Shown here in pieces: positions 8,741 to 17,863 of a stretch of DNA of 64,000 nucleotides; the stretch's first letter is position 1; each line of letters begins with the position of its first letter. The notes under the pieces are model-generated. The model saw only the letters and a program-made list of their open reading frames with translations. It was not told where the DNA came from and made no database searches. A program made the translations under genes and the position numbers. Source of the stretch: Bifidobacterium sp. ESL0745 (GTDB lineage: Bacteria > Actinomycetota > Actinomycetes > Actinomycetales > Bifidobacteriaceae); the NCBI RefSeq assembly GCF_029433335.1, contig NZ_JAQTHX010000001.1, positions 186,001 to 250,000 of the forward strand, read 5' to 3'.

Positions 8741-10564
8741 ATGAGCACTGTGTCAAACCAACTGTCCAACCAAGAATCCTCTGTATACAAGGGGAGGGTT
8801 CCGGATTCCGAGATTCGGCATAGCGTCGCGAAGGATTCTTCTGTCGGCAGCAATGCCGATTCGGCTGTGGCGTCCAAAGACAGCGGAAACAAAGCCAATG
8901 CTTCTTGGGGTCTCGGACGTCGTCTTTTGGTGACCATTCCGATTTTCATCGTGCTTTTGGGCATTTTGGTCACGGTTTCCAACATGACAAGCGTGCCATG
9001 GAAAAGGGATCCGACAGGACAATCGATATCGACGCTTTCACCCAATACTGCCGTCACCTTCGATAACCCGCAAGGCTTGCCGCTTGCCCACCGTGGCAGC
9101 TTCAAGGTCTTATCGCGCACCGTTACGTTGGATATCAAGCAGCCTGCCACCGGTGAAATACAGCGCATCAACGTTTTGATTCGCCAGCCTCAGGACATTC
9201 CGGGCATGACCCCCAGGCATCCTGGAGTCGTGTTCATGCACGGCGCAGGTTACGGAACCGCTGAAAACAGCTTCGGCGATGCCGCTACCGACCTTTCGTC
9301 CGCCGGATTCGTCACCGCCGTACTCGACAAACCGGTCTGGTCGACCAGTGATTTGACGCGGGACTACCCTGGAAGTGCCAAGGCCTACGACCAGGTCGTG
9401 CGTTACCTGCGCACGCAACAAAACGTCGATCCGGACAGGATCGGCCTCTATGCGACTTCCGAAAGCACATGGATTTCGCCCTACGTCATCAAATACGACA
9501 AGCGCATCGCCTTCCAACTTCTCCTGAGCCCGATGGTTTACGGGCCGAGGCAGTCCTTGGGATTCTTCGTCGGGCAGGACTTCTCGCTGGTCGGGGCGCA
9601 CAACGGTTACCAATCCATCGTCCGCAGGCTTTTCCATGCCGATACCGACATGATGGGGCTTCACAATCTTGATTTCCCGATGGATCTGCCCGAGGCTTAC
9701 GCCGTGCCGACCATGGTGGTCTATGGTTCCAAAGACGTCTTGACCGCCCAGGTCGAAGGGCTGGAACACATTCTTTATTCGGCACATCGCGCCGGCAATC
9801 AGGACGTGACGGTGCGCAGCTATTCCGTGGCGAACCACGTCCTGCGGCTTGGTGACGAGGCGGACACCGGCACTCCGTTCGCCGACGATTACATCAATGA
9901 CGTCATCTCCTGGGCCGTGGGCACCACCGCCGGCCTCAAACAGACCAGCGAGCTCGTCGCCGGAACGACCATTCGCCAATCCATCGCCGTGCCGCTGGAA
10001 CTCAAGGCCGATCGCAATCTCACCGTTTACGGTTCTGTCGTCAACGTCGGCATGGTGATTCTGCTTCTCGCGGCGTTGCTGATGGCGTTGATCGGTTGCG
10101 GCATCAAGGCGTTCCGTTTGATTCGCCGTGACCGCAACAAGGTTTTCGGCTTCATGCGCGGATTCGGCGGTGAACTTCTGGCCGTCACCATCACGACGCT
10201 GGCGACGTTCGTGCTCTTTGCCGCAGGCTTGGCACAGGTCATCATGGCCGTGGTCAAGCTCGGCTGGGGCGGCGCACCCACGGAGAACCCGGGGATGATG
10301 TATTGGAGTTGGCCGGTCATTCAGGTGGTTTCGATTCTCGTGGTATGGGCATGGGCGCGTATTCTCGCCCGATGCATCGAAGTTGCGCAGGTGCGTGGGT
10401 TGACGCAGTTCCCGCCTCGCGAAGGCGCGATTCAAGATGTGGTCAGTGGCCGTCAGCCGGTTTTCGCCTCCAAACGTTTCGGCCGCGTCTTCTTCTGGTT
10501 GGTCGCCGCTGCGATGTTTAGCGTGCTGCTGTTCTTCGCGTTCTGGGGGCTGTTTATTTTCTAG
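8741..10564 (+). CDS. Membrane-bound alpha/beta hydrolase of unknown substrate
   Basis: 607 residues. A disordered Ser/Asn-rich N-terminus (1-65) is followed by a membrane segment (LLVTIPIFIVLLGILVTVS, about 67-85), an alpha/beta-hydrolase domain facing outward (about 125-400) and four further membrane helices (about 435-455, 480-505, 520-545, 585-605). Catalytic candidates: oxyanion region FMHGAGYG, nucleophile Ser in LYATSESTW, Asp in VYGSKDVLT and His in SVANHVLRL. The nucleophile elbow is S-E-S rather than the usual G-x-S-x-G, so activity is uncertain. It follows the DivIVA-repeat gene closely on the same strand and may be co-transcribed. The product resembles dienelactone hydrolase/peptidase S9-like proteins; the substrate is not recognisable. 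Confidence 0.65.
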   Translation: MSTVSNQLSNQESSVYKGRVPDSEIRHSVAKDSSVGSNADSAVASKDSGNKANASWGLGRRLLVTIPIFIVLLGILVTVSNMTSVPWKRDPTGQSISTLSPNTAVTFDNPQGLPLAHRGSFKVLSRTVTLDIKQPATGEIQRINVLIRQPQDIPGMTPRHPGVVFMHGAGYGTAENSFGDAATDLSSAGFVTAVLDKPVWSTSDLTRDYPGSAKAYDQVVRYLRTQQNVDPDRIGLYATSESTWISPYVIKYDKRIAFQLLLSPMVYGPRQSLGFFVGQDFSLVGAHNGYQSIVRRLFHADTDMMGLHNLDFPMDLPEAYAVPTMVVYGSKDVLTAQVEGLEHILYSAHRAGNQDVTVRSYSVANHVLRLGDEADTGTPFADDYINDVISWAVGTTAGLKQTSELVAGTTIRQSIAVPLELKADRNLTVYGSVVNVGMVILLLAALLMALIGCGIKAFRLIRRDRNKVFGFMRGFGGELLAVTITTLATFVLFAAGLAQVIMAVVKLGWGGAPTENPGMMYWSWPVIQVVSILVVWAWARILARCIEVAQVRGLTQFPPREGAIQDVVSGRQPVFASKRFGRVFFWLVAAAMFSVLLFFAFWGLFIF

Positions 10565-11165
10565 AACGTTTAGAGGATGATGAGGCATCTGTCGAATCCA
10601 TCTGAATTGCATATAGGCAAGAGTCGGGATTGCGAATGTGCATAAACGAATTTTCATATTCGGTTTTGTGCATAACCACAAGTGTCTGAAGTATCTGTTT
10701 TGAGTTTGTATCGTGGTGCTTTCGTCTTGTGTAATTGAGATATGAAAAATGCGTGCGACAATCTTTTGGTGAATGAAGGATGAGCTTTCGGATTAGAGGG
10801 TATCTGAAATTTCACGATAGTTGAGTGACGCACTTAAATTTCTTCTTTCGTCGATGATGATGATGTGTGGGGTGGCTTGTAATGTTTGGGCACGATGGGG
10901 TGCTATGGATAACGCTTTTGTTTTTGTTGAGACGATTCAGGGCTGTGAACCTATCATGACAGGCTGATAATTGCTGTTATATGTGTATTCTGGACATTGT
11001 CTGTAAATTCTGTATAATAAGTGAAGTTTGTACTACGTTGTATTATTATATTGCGCCATTCGGGTGAATTTTGACTCATTCGGTGAGGGGTCTGCCTCGG
11101 TTGGCGCATTGTTATGCTGAAGGCCGGGCTTTTGGCACAGAAGTGTGTTAGCCCATAGAGGAGAG
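10565..11165. other. 600-base AT-rich region upstream of the large surface-protein gene
   Basis: No convincing gene in either strand. The distal part is AT-rich. It contains the promoter described at 10991-11018 and implies a 5' untranslated leader of about 140 bases for the surface-protein mRNA. No known riboswitch was recognised. Confidence 0.5.
10991..11018 (+). promoter_or_regulatory. Near-consensus promoter for the surface-protein gene
   Basis: TGGACA at 10991-10996 (one mismatch to TTGACA) and TATAAT at 11013-11018 are separated by 16 bases. This would start transcription around 11025, about 140 bases ahead of the start codon. Confidence 0.6.
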
Positions 11166-14100
11166 ATGATGGAATTAGCGAAGAGCCTGATTGTTGCACT
11201 GCTTGGCCCGGCGATGCTGATAGGGCTTGTGCCTCCTTCGGCCGTCAATGCCGCCGAGGTCACACAAGCAAACAACAGTTCGGTTTCACAGTCGCAGCCT
11301 TCCGGCGAAGCTGCGAACGCCACGACGTCTCAAACACCTTCCCGCAATGACGCGGGTTCGGCCCCAGTAAGTTCTTCCGGTTCTTCATCTTCTTCCAATT
11401 TTTCTGGTTCTCCGAGTGCTTCGGATTCTACGAAACCTCAGCAATCTCAACTTTCTCCGGAACCTGCAGATGCCGCGTTGAAGGGTGCGGCGAATTCCTC
11501 TTCGCAGTCTCAGCCCAGCCCGCCGACGAAGTCGGATGCGGCACCGGTGTCGTCGTCTCGTCCGTCGGTGGGGCCGCAGGATGCGGTGTCTTGCACCGCG
11601 AAAGCCAACCAGACGTGGGGCACGTTGCACTGGAACATCCACTTGAGCGACGACCGGCAGGATTGCGTGCTTGAGCTTGAGCACGGCACCATCCCCGACA
11701 CCGGCAAGATGGGCGACAATCTAAGCAGCCCTATCAACTACAAGAGCACCGAGGTCACCCAACTCGTTGTCGACAAGAACACGGAGGATCCGGTCAAGCT
11801 GACCAGCGGCTGGGGTATTTTCGACGGCTACTTCCTGCCCAACCTGAAGACTGCCGACGTTGGCAATCTTGATACGTCGTCAGCCACACTCATGGGCTGG
11901 ATGTTCCACGATTTGGCTCATCTGGAGACTATCACCGGCACCGGCACGTGGGATACGCACAACGTAACGGACATGACCTACATGTTCTTGAACGACACGG
12001 CGCTCACGGAACTCGATATAAGCAGTTGGGACATGAGTAGGATCACTCAAGCCCATGCAAGGGACATTTTGGACAGTGGGTATAGTACCGCAACTGGGTC
12101 TGTCCCGCTGAACTATGCGATGTTCCAAGGAATGAGCGGCCTCCAACGCCTAAAGATAGGGAAGAGGACGAATTTCTATCCTGGTCGGTTTGAATACCAC
12201 TACGGCACGGACCCGCAGGGGTCATACTGGCATTCCAGTCCATTTTACGACGTGACGCGGAATGATCCGCCCTCCACCCCTTATTTCCGAACTGCTGATT
12301 CCGGCTTGGGATATTATATAGGTGGCGGCCATGGTACTAATGTCTTCAATACCATCGAGTCGTCAAGTCCCTGGATGTACCTGATTAAGGCCCATTACTT
12401 CACCAACGGAACCGGTGCCAGTGTCTGGTCGTGCAACAATTATGGTGACGTGGTGCCGAATACACCAGTGTGCACCACGGCGTCCCGTCCTGGCTACCAG
12501 CTTGTGGGTTGGAATAGTAGATCGGATGGGACAGGCAGTGAGAGCCTAAATCTGGAAGGTACAGTGCCGTATCCGTATAAATCCAAGGTAAATATCTGGT
12601 ATGCGCAGTGGGAAACCGTCCTGAAACCGACGATCACCTCGCATACGGTGAAGGCGGATGGGGTGCATCTGTCCGGCACGTTCTCGGCTGAGACCGCTGC
12701 AGGCGACAAGCTCACGGTCACCGACAATACTGGGCAGTCCAGTGGTGAGATCGCTTTGCCGGCGGGTACGACGTCGTGGAATGCGAAAGTGCCGTTGCCG
12801 AAGGATCTGGTCGGGACAGGTGGCTCTATGACCTACACGGCCAAGGTCGCCGGCGAGAGGGCGCAGGATTCCGCGCCGTACACGAAAACAATCGATGCTG
12901 TGGCGCCTGGGCTTGAAAGCATGAAGGTCGAAGGTAACGCGTTGAAGGGGACAGCGTTGTCGAGTGGTGACAACAAAGCCCAGACTGGCTATACTGTGGA
13001 GGCTAACGATACGGTTGAAGTCACTTGGCCGAACAACAAACATGCATCGGCGCCGTCCGGCTCTAATGGGAGGTTCAGAGTTATTGCGCCACGGGGTGCG
13101 TCGATGAATGTAAAGGTAAAAGTCAAAGTTACGGATCGGGCCGGTGCCTCAGGCATAGGTGGGAAGGACAATACTTCTGTGCCTGTTGAGTTGAATCTGT
13201 TGAACACCGTTCACTTCGAAGTAGGTTCGGGCCTGGTGACAAATGCCCCCGACGACAAGAATGTTCCATATGGCAACAAGGTCAAGAAACCTGACAACGA
13301 CCCGGAGTGGTCTGGACACACGTTCGATGGCTGGTATACCGATACCAGCTATGACACAAAATTCGATTTCGACCATACGGTCATCAATTCAAATCAGACC
13401 GTATATGCGAAGTGGACAGGCGCGGGCCATAAGGTATCGTTCGATTCGAATGGAGGTTCACCGATCGCGGACGAGACGGACATCGCGGATGGCGACTATG
13501 CCACCGAGCCGGTGAACCCGCCGACGTGGGCGAATCACCGGTTCCTCGGCTGGTACACGGCCGCTTCGGGCGGCTCGGTGTTCCAGTTCAAGGCCACGCC
13601 GATCACGCAGGATACGACGGTGTATGCGCACTGGGTGGACACGTTCGATGTGCAGTTCGATTCGAATGGCGGTTCGGCGGTGGCGACCCAACCGGTGGAC
13701 ACGGGCAAGTACGCCCACAATCCCGGCCCGCCTACCACGCCCGCAACGGATGGACATGGCGAGCCTGGGGTGTTTGCGGGCTGGTTCAATGGCAGTGCGA
13801 CGGATCCGTATGATTTCGCGAACACGAAGGTCACGGCCCCGATAACGTTGACGGCGCATTGGCGTGACGCGCATCACCATGTCACGTTCAATACCCATGG
13901 CGGTAGCGCGGTCGATCAGCAGAGCGTGGCGGACGGCGGCAAGCCGGTCAAGCCGACGAAGGTGCAGGAGCCGACAAAGGCGGGCGAACGCTTCGACGGC
14001 TGGTACACCGACGGCGGGTATGGCACGTCGTTCAATTTCGATCAGGTGCTTACCAGCGATGTGGAGGTGCACGCGAAGTGGGTCACCTCCTGGGATGTGA

Positions 14101-16727
14101 CGTTCGATTCGCAGGGCGGCCTGCCTGCCCCGGACATCCAGCATGTCGATGACGGGGCGAAGGCGGACGAGCCCCCGGCCATGAGCAAGACCGATCACCA
14201 CGGCGAGCCTTCCATCTTCCTCGGTTGGTTCGATGGGAGTTCCACTTCGGCGTATGACTTCGAGGGCACGGCGGTGAAACACGATACCGCGTTGACGGCG
14301 CATTGGCGCGACGCGCATCACCATGTCACGTTCGATACGCAGGGCGGCACTCCCGTCGACGAACAGAATGTGGCCGACGGTGGCAAGGCGACCAAGCCGA
14401 CGCATGCGCAGGAGCCGACGAAGGTGGGCGAACGCTTCGGTGGCTGGTATACCGACGGCGGGTATGGCACGCCGTTCGACTTCAACCAGGTGCTCACCGG
14501 CGACGTAACGATCCACGCCAAATGGGTGGACACCTATACGGTGACGTTCGTTATGGATGGCGGTTCCCACACGGACGAGCAGAAGGTCGCCGATGGTGGT
14601 TATGCGCATAGGCCGGCCATTCCGACCAAGGCTGGTGGTTATCGGTTCGATGACTGGTATACGTCCGACAGCTACACCACGAGGTTCGATTTCGGCGCGA
14701 CCGCGATTACTGAGAATACGAGTGTGTACGCGCATTGGGTGAAGCGGTGGAAGGTCACGGTCGATCCGAACAACGGTGGCCTTGATTCGGTGACGCAGGA
14801 TACTGTCGATGCGGGGACGCAACTGGCGGTTCCTTCGACTCCCGCGGTCCCGCGGGATCATCACCACGAGGTGAGCCGGTTCCTGGGCTGGTACACCGCC
14901 TCGGGTGCGAAATACACGTCTGTGGCGGCCGTTGAGGGCGATGTGACGTTGACGGCGAAGTGGGATGATGCGCATCGTAAGGTGACGTTCGAGACGCATG
15001 GCGGGTCGCCTGTTCCTGCGTCCCAGTTAAAGGAAGACGGGCAGAGTCCTGATACGGTTTCGGATCCGACCTGGTCCGGTTACCGGTTCCTTGGCTGGTA
15101 TACAGTCGCGACGGGCGGTTCGGAGTTCTCCTTCACGCAGCAGCTGCATAGTGATGTGGTGGCGCATGCGCATTGGGTGAAGGTTTGGAACGTGGCGTTC
15201 GATACGGCTGGTGGCAGCACACCTCCGTCGGCGCAGACGGTGAACGCCGGCACTCCGGCAACGCCGGTTGCCGATCCGACGGCCATGGATCATCATGGTG
15301 ATCAGGCCAAGTTCCTTGGCTGGTATGCTCCCGGTTCGGCTACCAAGTATGATTTCGCGACTCCGGTGACCGGTGATCTGGCGTTGACGGCGAAATGGCG
15401 TGATGCCCGACACAAGATCACCCTGAAGCCGGGCAACGGCGATTCCGATATCGTCAATTGGGTGGATGACGGCGACCTACTCGCTAAGCCTGAAGACCCG
15501 GTGGAGACTGGCGGCTATCGGTTCGATGGCTGGTACACTGCTCAACCTTCATCGTTGATGTTGCAATTAACGCGTGGAATGGTGAAGTTCGATTTCACGG
15601 CCGTGCCTACGGAGGACATTTCCCTGTATGGCAGATTCGTCAAGACGTGGAACGTGACGTTCGACCCGGCCGGGGGCACCGGCCAGCCGCCGGCACAGGT
15701 CGTCGATCAGGACGAAAAAGCTACTCGACCGGCAGCTGAGGCTGTGAGCCGTACCGGCTATGTGTTGGCCGGATGGCTGGATGCTCAGGGGCGTGACTAC
15801 GGTTTTGATACTCCGGTCACGGCTGATGTCAACTTGACGGCGAAGTGGGCTGTGGACAAGACCGGGCTCAACGCGCTGATCGAGCAGGCCAAGGGTAAGA
15901 ACAAGTCGGATTACACGTCTGATTCGTTCAAGCCCTTGCAGGACGCGCTCGGCCATGCGCAGTCCATCTCCGACGATTCCAACGCTTCGAAGGCTGATGT
16001 GGATAAGGCGGCCGATGCTCTGCAGCATGCACTGAACAGTTTGAAGCCGGTCGGATCTGATGGTTCCAATGGTTCCAATGGTTCCAACGGTACAAATGGT
16101 GCGAATGGTGCGGTAGATTCCGACAGTGCGAGTGGTCCCAACGGTGCAAACGGTATGAATGGTTCCAACGGTGCGAATGGTGCGGTAGATTCCAACGGTT
16201 CCAATGATTCTAACAGTGCGAGTGGTCCCAACGGTGCGAACGGTTCCAACGGTACGAACGGTTCCAGCAGTACCAGCAGTACCAGCAGTGTCAACAACGG
16301 TTCCAATGGTTCCAGCAGTTCCAGCGGTGCCAACAACGGTTCCAATGGTTCCAGCGGTGCCAGCGGTGCTAATGGGGTTAACAGCTCGAACGGTTCCGGC
16401 GGACTGGCTGGCCCGAACGGACTGATCGATCAGGCTGAAGCCGTGGCGGGCAAGCACAGGCAATCCGATTACACGCCGGGCTCGTGGAAGGCTTTCCTGG
16501 ATGCGCTTAATCACGCGAAGGCTGTGGCTGCTGATCCGAACGCTTCGAGGTCCGACATTGATCGGGCTGCGGCTGCGTTGCGTGATGCGATGAATGGTCT
16601 GAAGCGTAAGAATTCGCGGCTTTCGGCCACCGGCGTCGAGGTTGTCGCCCCGATCGGGATGGTGCTCGTGCTGACCGCGATGGCCGGCCTTGCCCTCGCC
16701 CTGCGCAAACGTGAGGGAAACCGGTAA
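11166..16727 (+). CDS. Giant secreted sortase-type surface protein with InlB-type B-repeats and FIVAR domains
   Basis: About 1,853 residues, predicted cell-wall-linked adhesin. Order: signal peptide (LAKSLIVALLGPAMLIGLVP, cut near VNA-AEV); Ser/Pro/Gln-rich linker (to about base 11580); a unique domain with DUF285/BspA-like repeats (TSSATLMGWMFHDLAHL, NVTDMTYMFLNDTALTELD; about 11870-12040); a degenerate B-repeat (about 12390-12610); an Ig-like stretch (about 12610-13200); twelve InlB/Listeria-Bacteroides-type repeats of about 70 residues, each with GGS/GGx and GWYT/GWF and ending A(K/H)W (13204-15850); a FIVAR domain (about 15855-16045); an N-G-S/N-G-A low-complexity linker (about 16050-16415); a second FIVAR domain (about 16420-16610); LSATG sorting motif (16620-16634), membrane helix and RKREGNR tail. 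The start ATG 11166 or 11169 is favoured by AGAGGAGAG upstream; the ORF is open from GTG 11145. Followed by a strong terminator. Confidence 0.85.
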   Translation: MMELAKSLIVALLGPAMLIGLVPPSAVNAAEVTQANNSSVSQSQPSGEAANATTSQTPSRNDAGSAPVSSSGSSSSSNFSGSPSASDSTKPQQSQLSPEPADAALKGAANSSSQSQPSPPTKSDAAPVSSSRPSVGPQDAVSCTAKANQTWGTLHWNIHLSDDRQDCVLELEHGTIPDTGKMGDNLSSPINYKSTEVTQLVVDKNTEDPVKLTSGWGIFDGYFLPNLKTADVGNLDTSSATLMGWMFHDLAHLETITGTGTWDTHNVTDMTYMFLNDTALTELDISSWDMSRITQAHARDILDSGYSTATGSVPLNYAMFQGMSGLQRLKIGKRTNFYPGRFEYHYGTDPQGSYWHSSPFYDVTRNDPPSTPYFRTADSGLGYYIGGGHGTNVFNTIESSSPWMYLIKAHYFTNGTGASVWSCNNYGDVVPNTPVCTTASRPGYQLVGWNSRSDGTGSESLNLEGTVPYPYKSKVNIWYAQWETVLKPTITSHTVKADGVHLSGTFSAETAAGDKLTVTDNTGQSSGEIALPAGTTSWNAKVPLPKDLVGTGGSMTYTAKVAGERAQDSAPYTKTIDAVAPGLESMKVEGNALKGTALSSGDNKAQTGYTVEANDTVEVTWPNNKHASAPSGSNGRFRVIAPRGASMNVKVKVKVTDRAGASGIGGKDNTSVPVELNLLNTVHFEVGSGLVTNAPDDKNVPYGNKVKKPDNDPEWSGHTFDGWYTDTSYDTKFDFDHTVINSNQTVYAKWTGAGHKVSFDSNGGSPIADETDIADGDYATEPVNPPTWANHRFLGWYTAASGGSVFQFKATPITQDTTVYAHWVDTFDVQFDSNGGSAVATQPVDTGKYAHNPGPPTTPATDGHGEPGVFAGWFNGSATDPYDFANTKVTAPITLTAHWRDAHHHVTFNTHGGSAVDQQSVADGGKPVKPTKVQEPTKAGERFDGWYTDGGYGTSFNFDQVLTSDVEVHAKWVTSWDVTFDSQGGLPAPDIQHVDDGAKADEPPAMSKTDHHGEPSIFLGWFDGSSTSAYDFEGTAVKHDTALTAHWRDAHHHVTFDTQGGTPVDEQNVADGGKATKPTHAQEPTKVGERFGGWYTDGGYGTPFDFNQVLTGDVTIHAKWVDTYTVTFVMDGGSHTDEQKVADGGYAHRPAIPTKAGGYRFDDWYTSDSYTTRFDFGATAITENTSVYAHWVKRWKVTVDPNNGGLDSVTQDTVDAGTQLAVPSTPAVPRDHHHEVSRFLGWYTASGAKYTSVAAVEGDVTLTAKWDDAHRKVTFETHGGSPVPASQLKEDGQSPDTVSDPTWSGYRFLGWYTVATGGSEFSFTQQLHSDVVAHAHWVKVWNVAFDTAGGSTPPSAQTVNAGTPATPVADPTAMDHHGDQAKFLGWYAPGSATKYDFATPVTGDLALTAKWRDARHKITLKPGNGDSDIVNWVDDGDLLAKPEDPVETGGYRFDGWYTAQPSSLMLQLTRGMVKFDFTAVPTEDISLYGRFVKTWNVTFDPAGGTGQPPAQVVDQDEKATRPAAEAVSRTGYVLAGWLDAQGRDYGFDTPVTADVNLTAKWAVDKTGLNALIEQAKGKNKSDYTSDSFKPLQDALGHAQSISDDSNASKADVDKAADALQHALNSLKPVGSDGSNGSNGSNGTNGANGAVDSDSASGPNGANGMNGSNGANGAVDSNGSNDSNSASGPNGANGSNGTNGSSSTSSTSSVNNGSNGSSSSSGANNGSNGSSGASGANGVNSSNGSGGLAGPNGLIDQAEAVAGKHRQSDYTPGSWKAFLDALNHAKAVAADPNASRSDIDRAAAALRDAMNGLKRKNSRLSATGVEVVAPIGMVLVLTAMAGLALALRKREGNR
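13204..15850 (+). repeat. Twelve tandem B-repeats, partly arranged as two-repeat units
   Basis: Protein-level repeats of about 210-230 bp. Two subtypes alternate over much of the array. One carries D-H-H-G-E...F-x-G-W and ends LTA(H/K)WRD. The following one begins (H/R)(H/K)VTF and ends HAKWV or AHWV. Units starting near 13640, 14080, 14740 and 15180 are therefore about 430-440 bp composite repeats. The DNA around 13855-14090 and 14290-14530 is almost identical, showing recent unit duplication or gene conversion. Confidence 0.75.
16050..16415 (+). repeat. Low-complexity N-G-S / N-G-A coding repeat
   Basis: Short units around GGTTCCAAC/GGTGCGAAC are repeated across about 360 bases, encoding a hydrophilic Gly-Ser-Asn-Ala spacer between the two FIVAR domains. 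Longer units recur too, such as the stretch encoding GANGAVDS followed by SASGPNGANG. Such arrays tend to change length by slippage. Confidence 0.8.
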
Positions 16728-17138
16728 GGTCAATGTGCTAACGGTCTAGGCTGTAAGGTCTGGTAGAAACTCAATGTGGGCCGGCTCCTAATTCAGGGGT
16801 CGGCCCACATTGAGTTTATGTGAAGTCATCATAGGCTATGAATGGTGAACCGAGTCGGCCATTCCTGCCTTTAGCCGGAATCCGCCTCTTACCGATATTC
16901 CGGTTTTGAACCGATAAATTCTGTCTTTTAACGTAAGTTTTGGGCGCGAAAATGCAGGTCATAGGGCAAGCGGGGCAAGACAGACCGGATAGAGGCAACG
17001 AAATGAGCGGCGGCTGAACGGATAAATAATGTATTGGCATTATGCCCATCCGGTACGTTGTATCTCTTGCTTGAAGCATAGCGACGTGCGGTACCCGTAG
17101 TATGTATGATGATATCACAAATCGGGGAGGTGATTTCG
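16728..17138. other. Intergenic region between the surface protein and recO
   Basis: About 410 bases. It begins with the surface-protein terminator. After that no gene, known RNA or clear promoter was recognised; a run rich in CGG/CCG dyads around 16850-16900 is present but irregular. Confidence 0.4.
16767..16817 (+). terminator. Terminator of the surface-protein gene
   Basis: A perfect 17-bp inverted repeat, 16767-16783 with 16801-16817 (AAACTCAATGTGGGCCG and its complement), encloses a 17-base loop. Read on the plus strand the 3' arm ends in GAGTTT, a short T-run. It lies 40 bases past the stop codon. Confidence 0.8.
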
Positions 17139-17861
17139 GTGGCGTTGTATCGGGACGAAGGCGTGGTCCTGAAAACCGTCAAACTCGGTGAAGCTGACCG
17201 CATCATCACCCTCATGACCAAGAATCACGGCAAGATTCGTGCCGTCGCCAAAGGCGTGAGGCGCACCAAGTCGCGGTTCGGCGGCAGGCTGGAGCCATTC
17301 ATGCGTGACGATCTGCTCATAGCCGAAGGCCGCTCGCTTGACGTCGTATCCCAGGCCGCTTCCATTTCTTCCTATGCCGCACGAATCTGTGTGGATTACG
17401 ACGCCTACGCCGCTGCCAACGTCATCGCCGAGACCACCGATAAGCTCGTCTCCACCGAACGTGAGCCTTCGCAAAGCCAGTACCTACTGCTGATTTCAGC
17501 GCTGGCAGCGCTTACCCGTGCCCGTCATCCTGCCGAAGCCATCAGCGATTCCTACGTGATGCGGGCCTTGTCACAGGCGGGTTGGACGCCGCGTTTCGCC
17601 TCATGTGCGGTATGTGGCAAACGAGATGACCTCGATTATTTTTCCGTCGCCGCCGGCGGAATCCTCTGTTCCACCGACCACACGCCGGACTCGCGGCGCA
17701 TCGACCTCGACGGCCGCGAGCAGATGGAAGCACTTGTCGAAGGCGACTGGAATATACTTGATCATGCCCCGCTTGAGGCCGAAATTCGTCGATTTGTTGA
17801 AGAATGGGGTGAATATTATCTTGAACGGCCCATTCGCTCGCTGAAGTTGCTAGATTCATAA
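17139..17861 (+). CDS. recO: DNA repair protein RecO
   Basis: About 240 residues. RecO works with RecR and RecF to load RecA on SSB-coated single-stranded DNA. N-terminal OB-fold with the family block LYRDEGVVLKTVKLGEADRIITLMT, then KGVRRTKSRFGGRLEPF (about 39-55); the helical C-terminal part includes a zinc-type Cys set (CAVCGKRDDLDYFSVAAGGILC). GTG 17139 is preferred as the start because GGGGAGG (17124-17130) precedes it and it begins exactly at the conserved ALYRDE block; the ORF is open further up to 17106. uppS starts 3 bases after the stop, so the two are surely co-transcribed. Confidence 0.93.
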   Translation: MALYRDEGVVLKTVKLGEADRIITLMTKNHGKIRAVAKGVRRTKSRFGGRLEPFMRDDLLIAEGRSLDVVSQAASISSYAARICVDYDAYAAANVIAETTDKLVSTEREPSQSQYLLLISALAALTRARHPAEAISDSYVMRALSQAGWTPRFASCAVCGKRDDLDYFSVAAGGILCSTDHTPDSRRIDLDGREQMEALVEGDWNILDHAPLEAEIRRFVEEWGEYYLERPIRSLKLLDS

Positions 17862-17863
17862 AT

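Noticed and set aside
9110..10681. 523-codon minus-strand frame opposite the membrane hydrolase
   Set aside because: Rich in His, Arg and Pro with no motif; the plus-strand protein has clear membrane helices and a hydrolase triad.
15567..16733. Long minus-strand frame rich in Gly, Thr and Ile opposite the surface-protein tail
   Set aside because: It is a by-product of the GGTTCCAAC-type repeats coding on the plus strand and has no recognisable domain.
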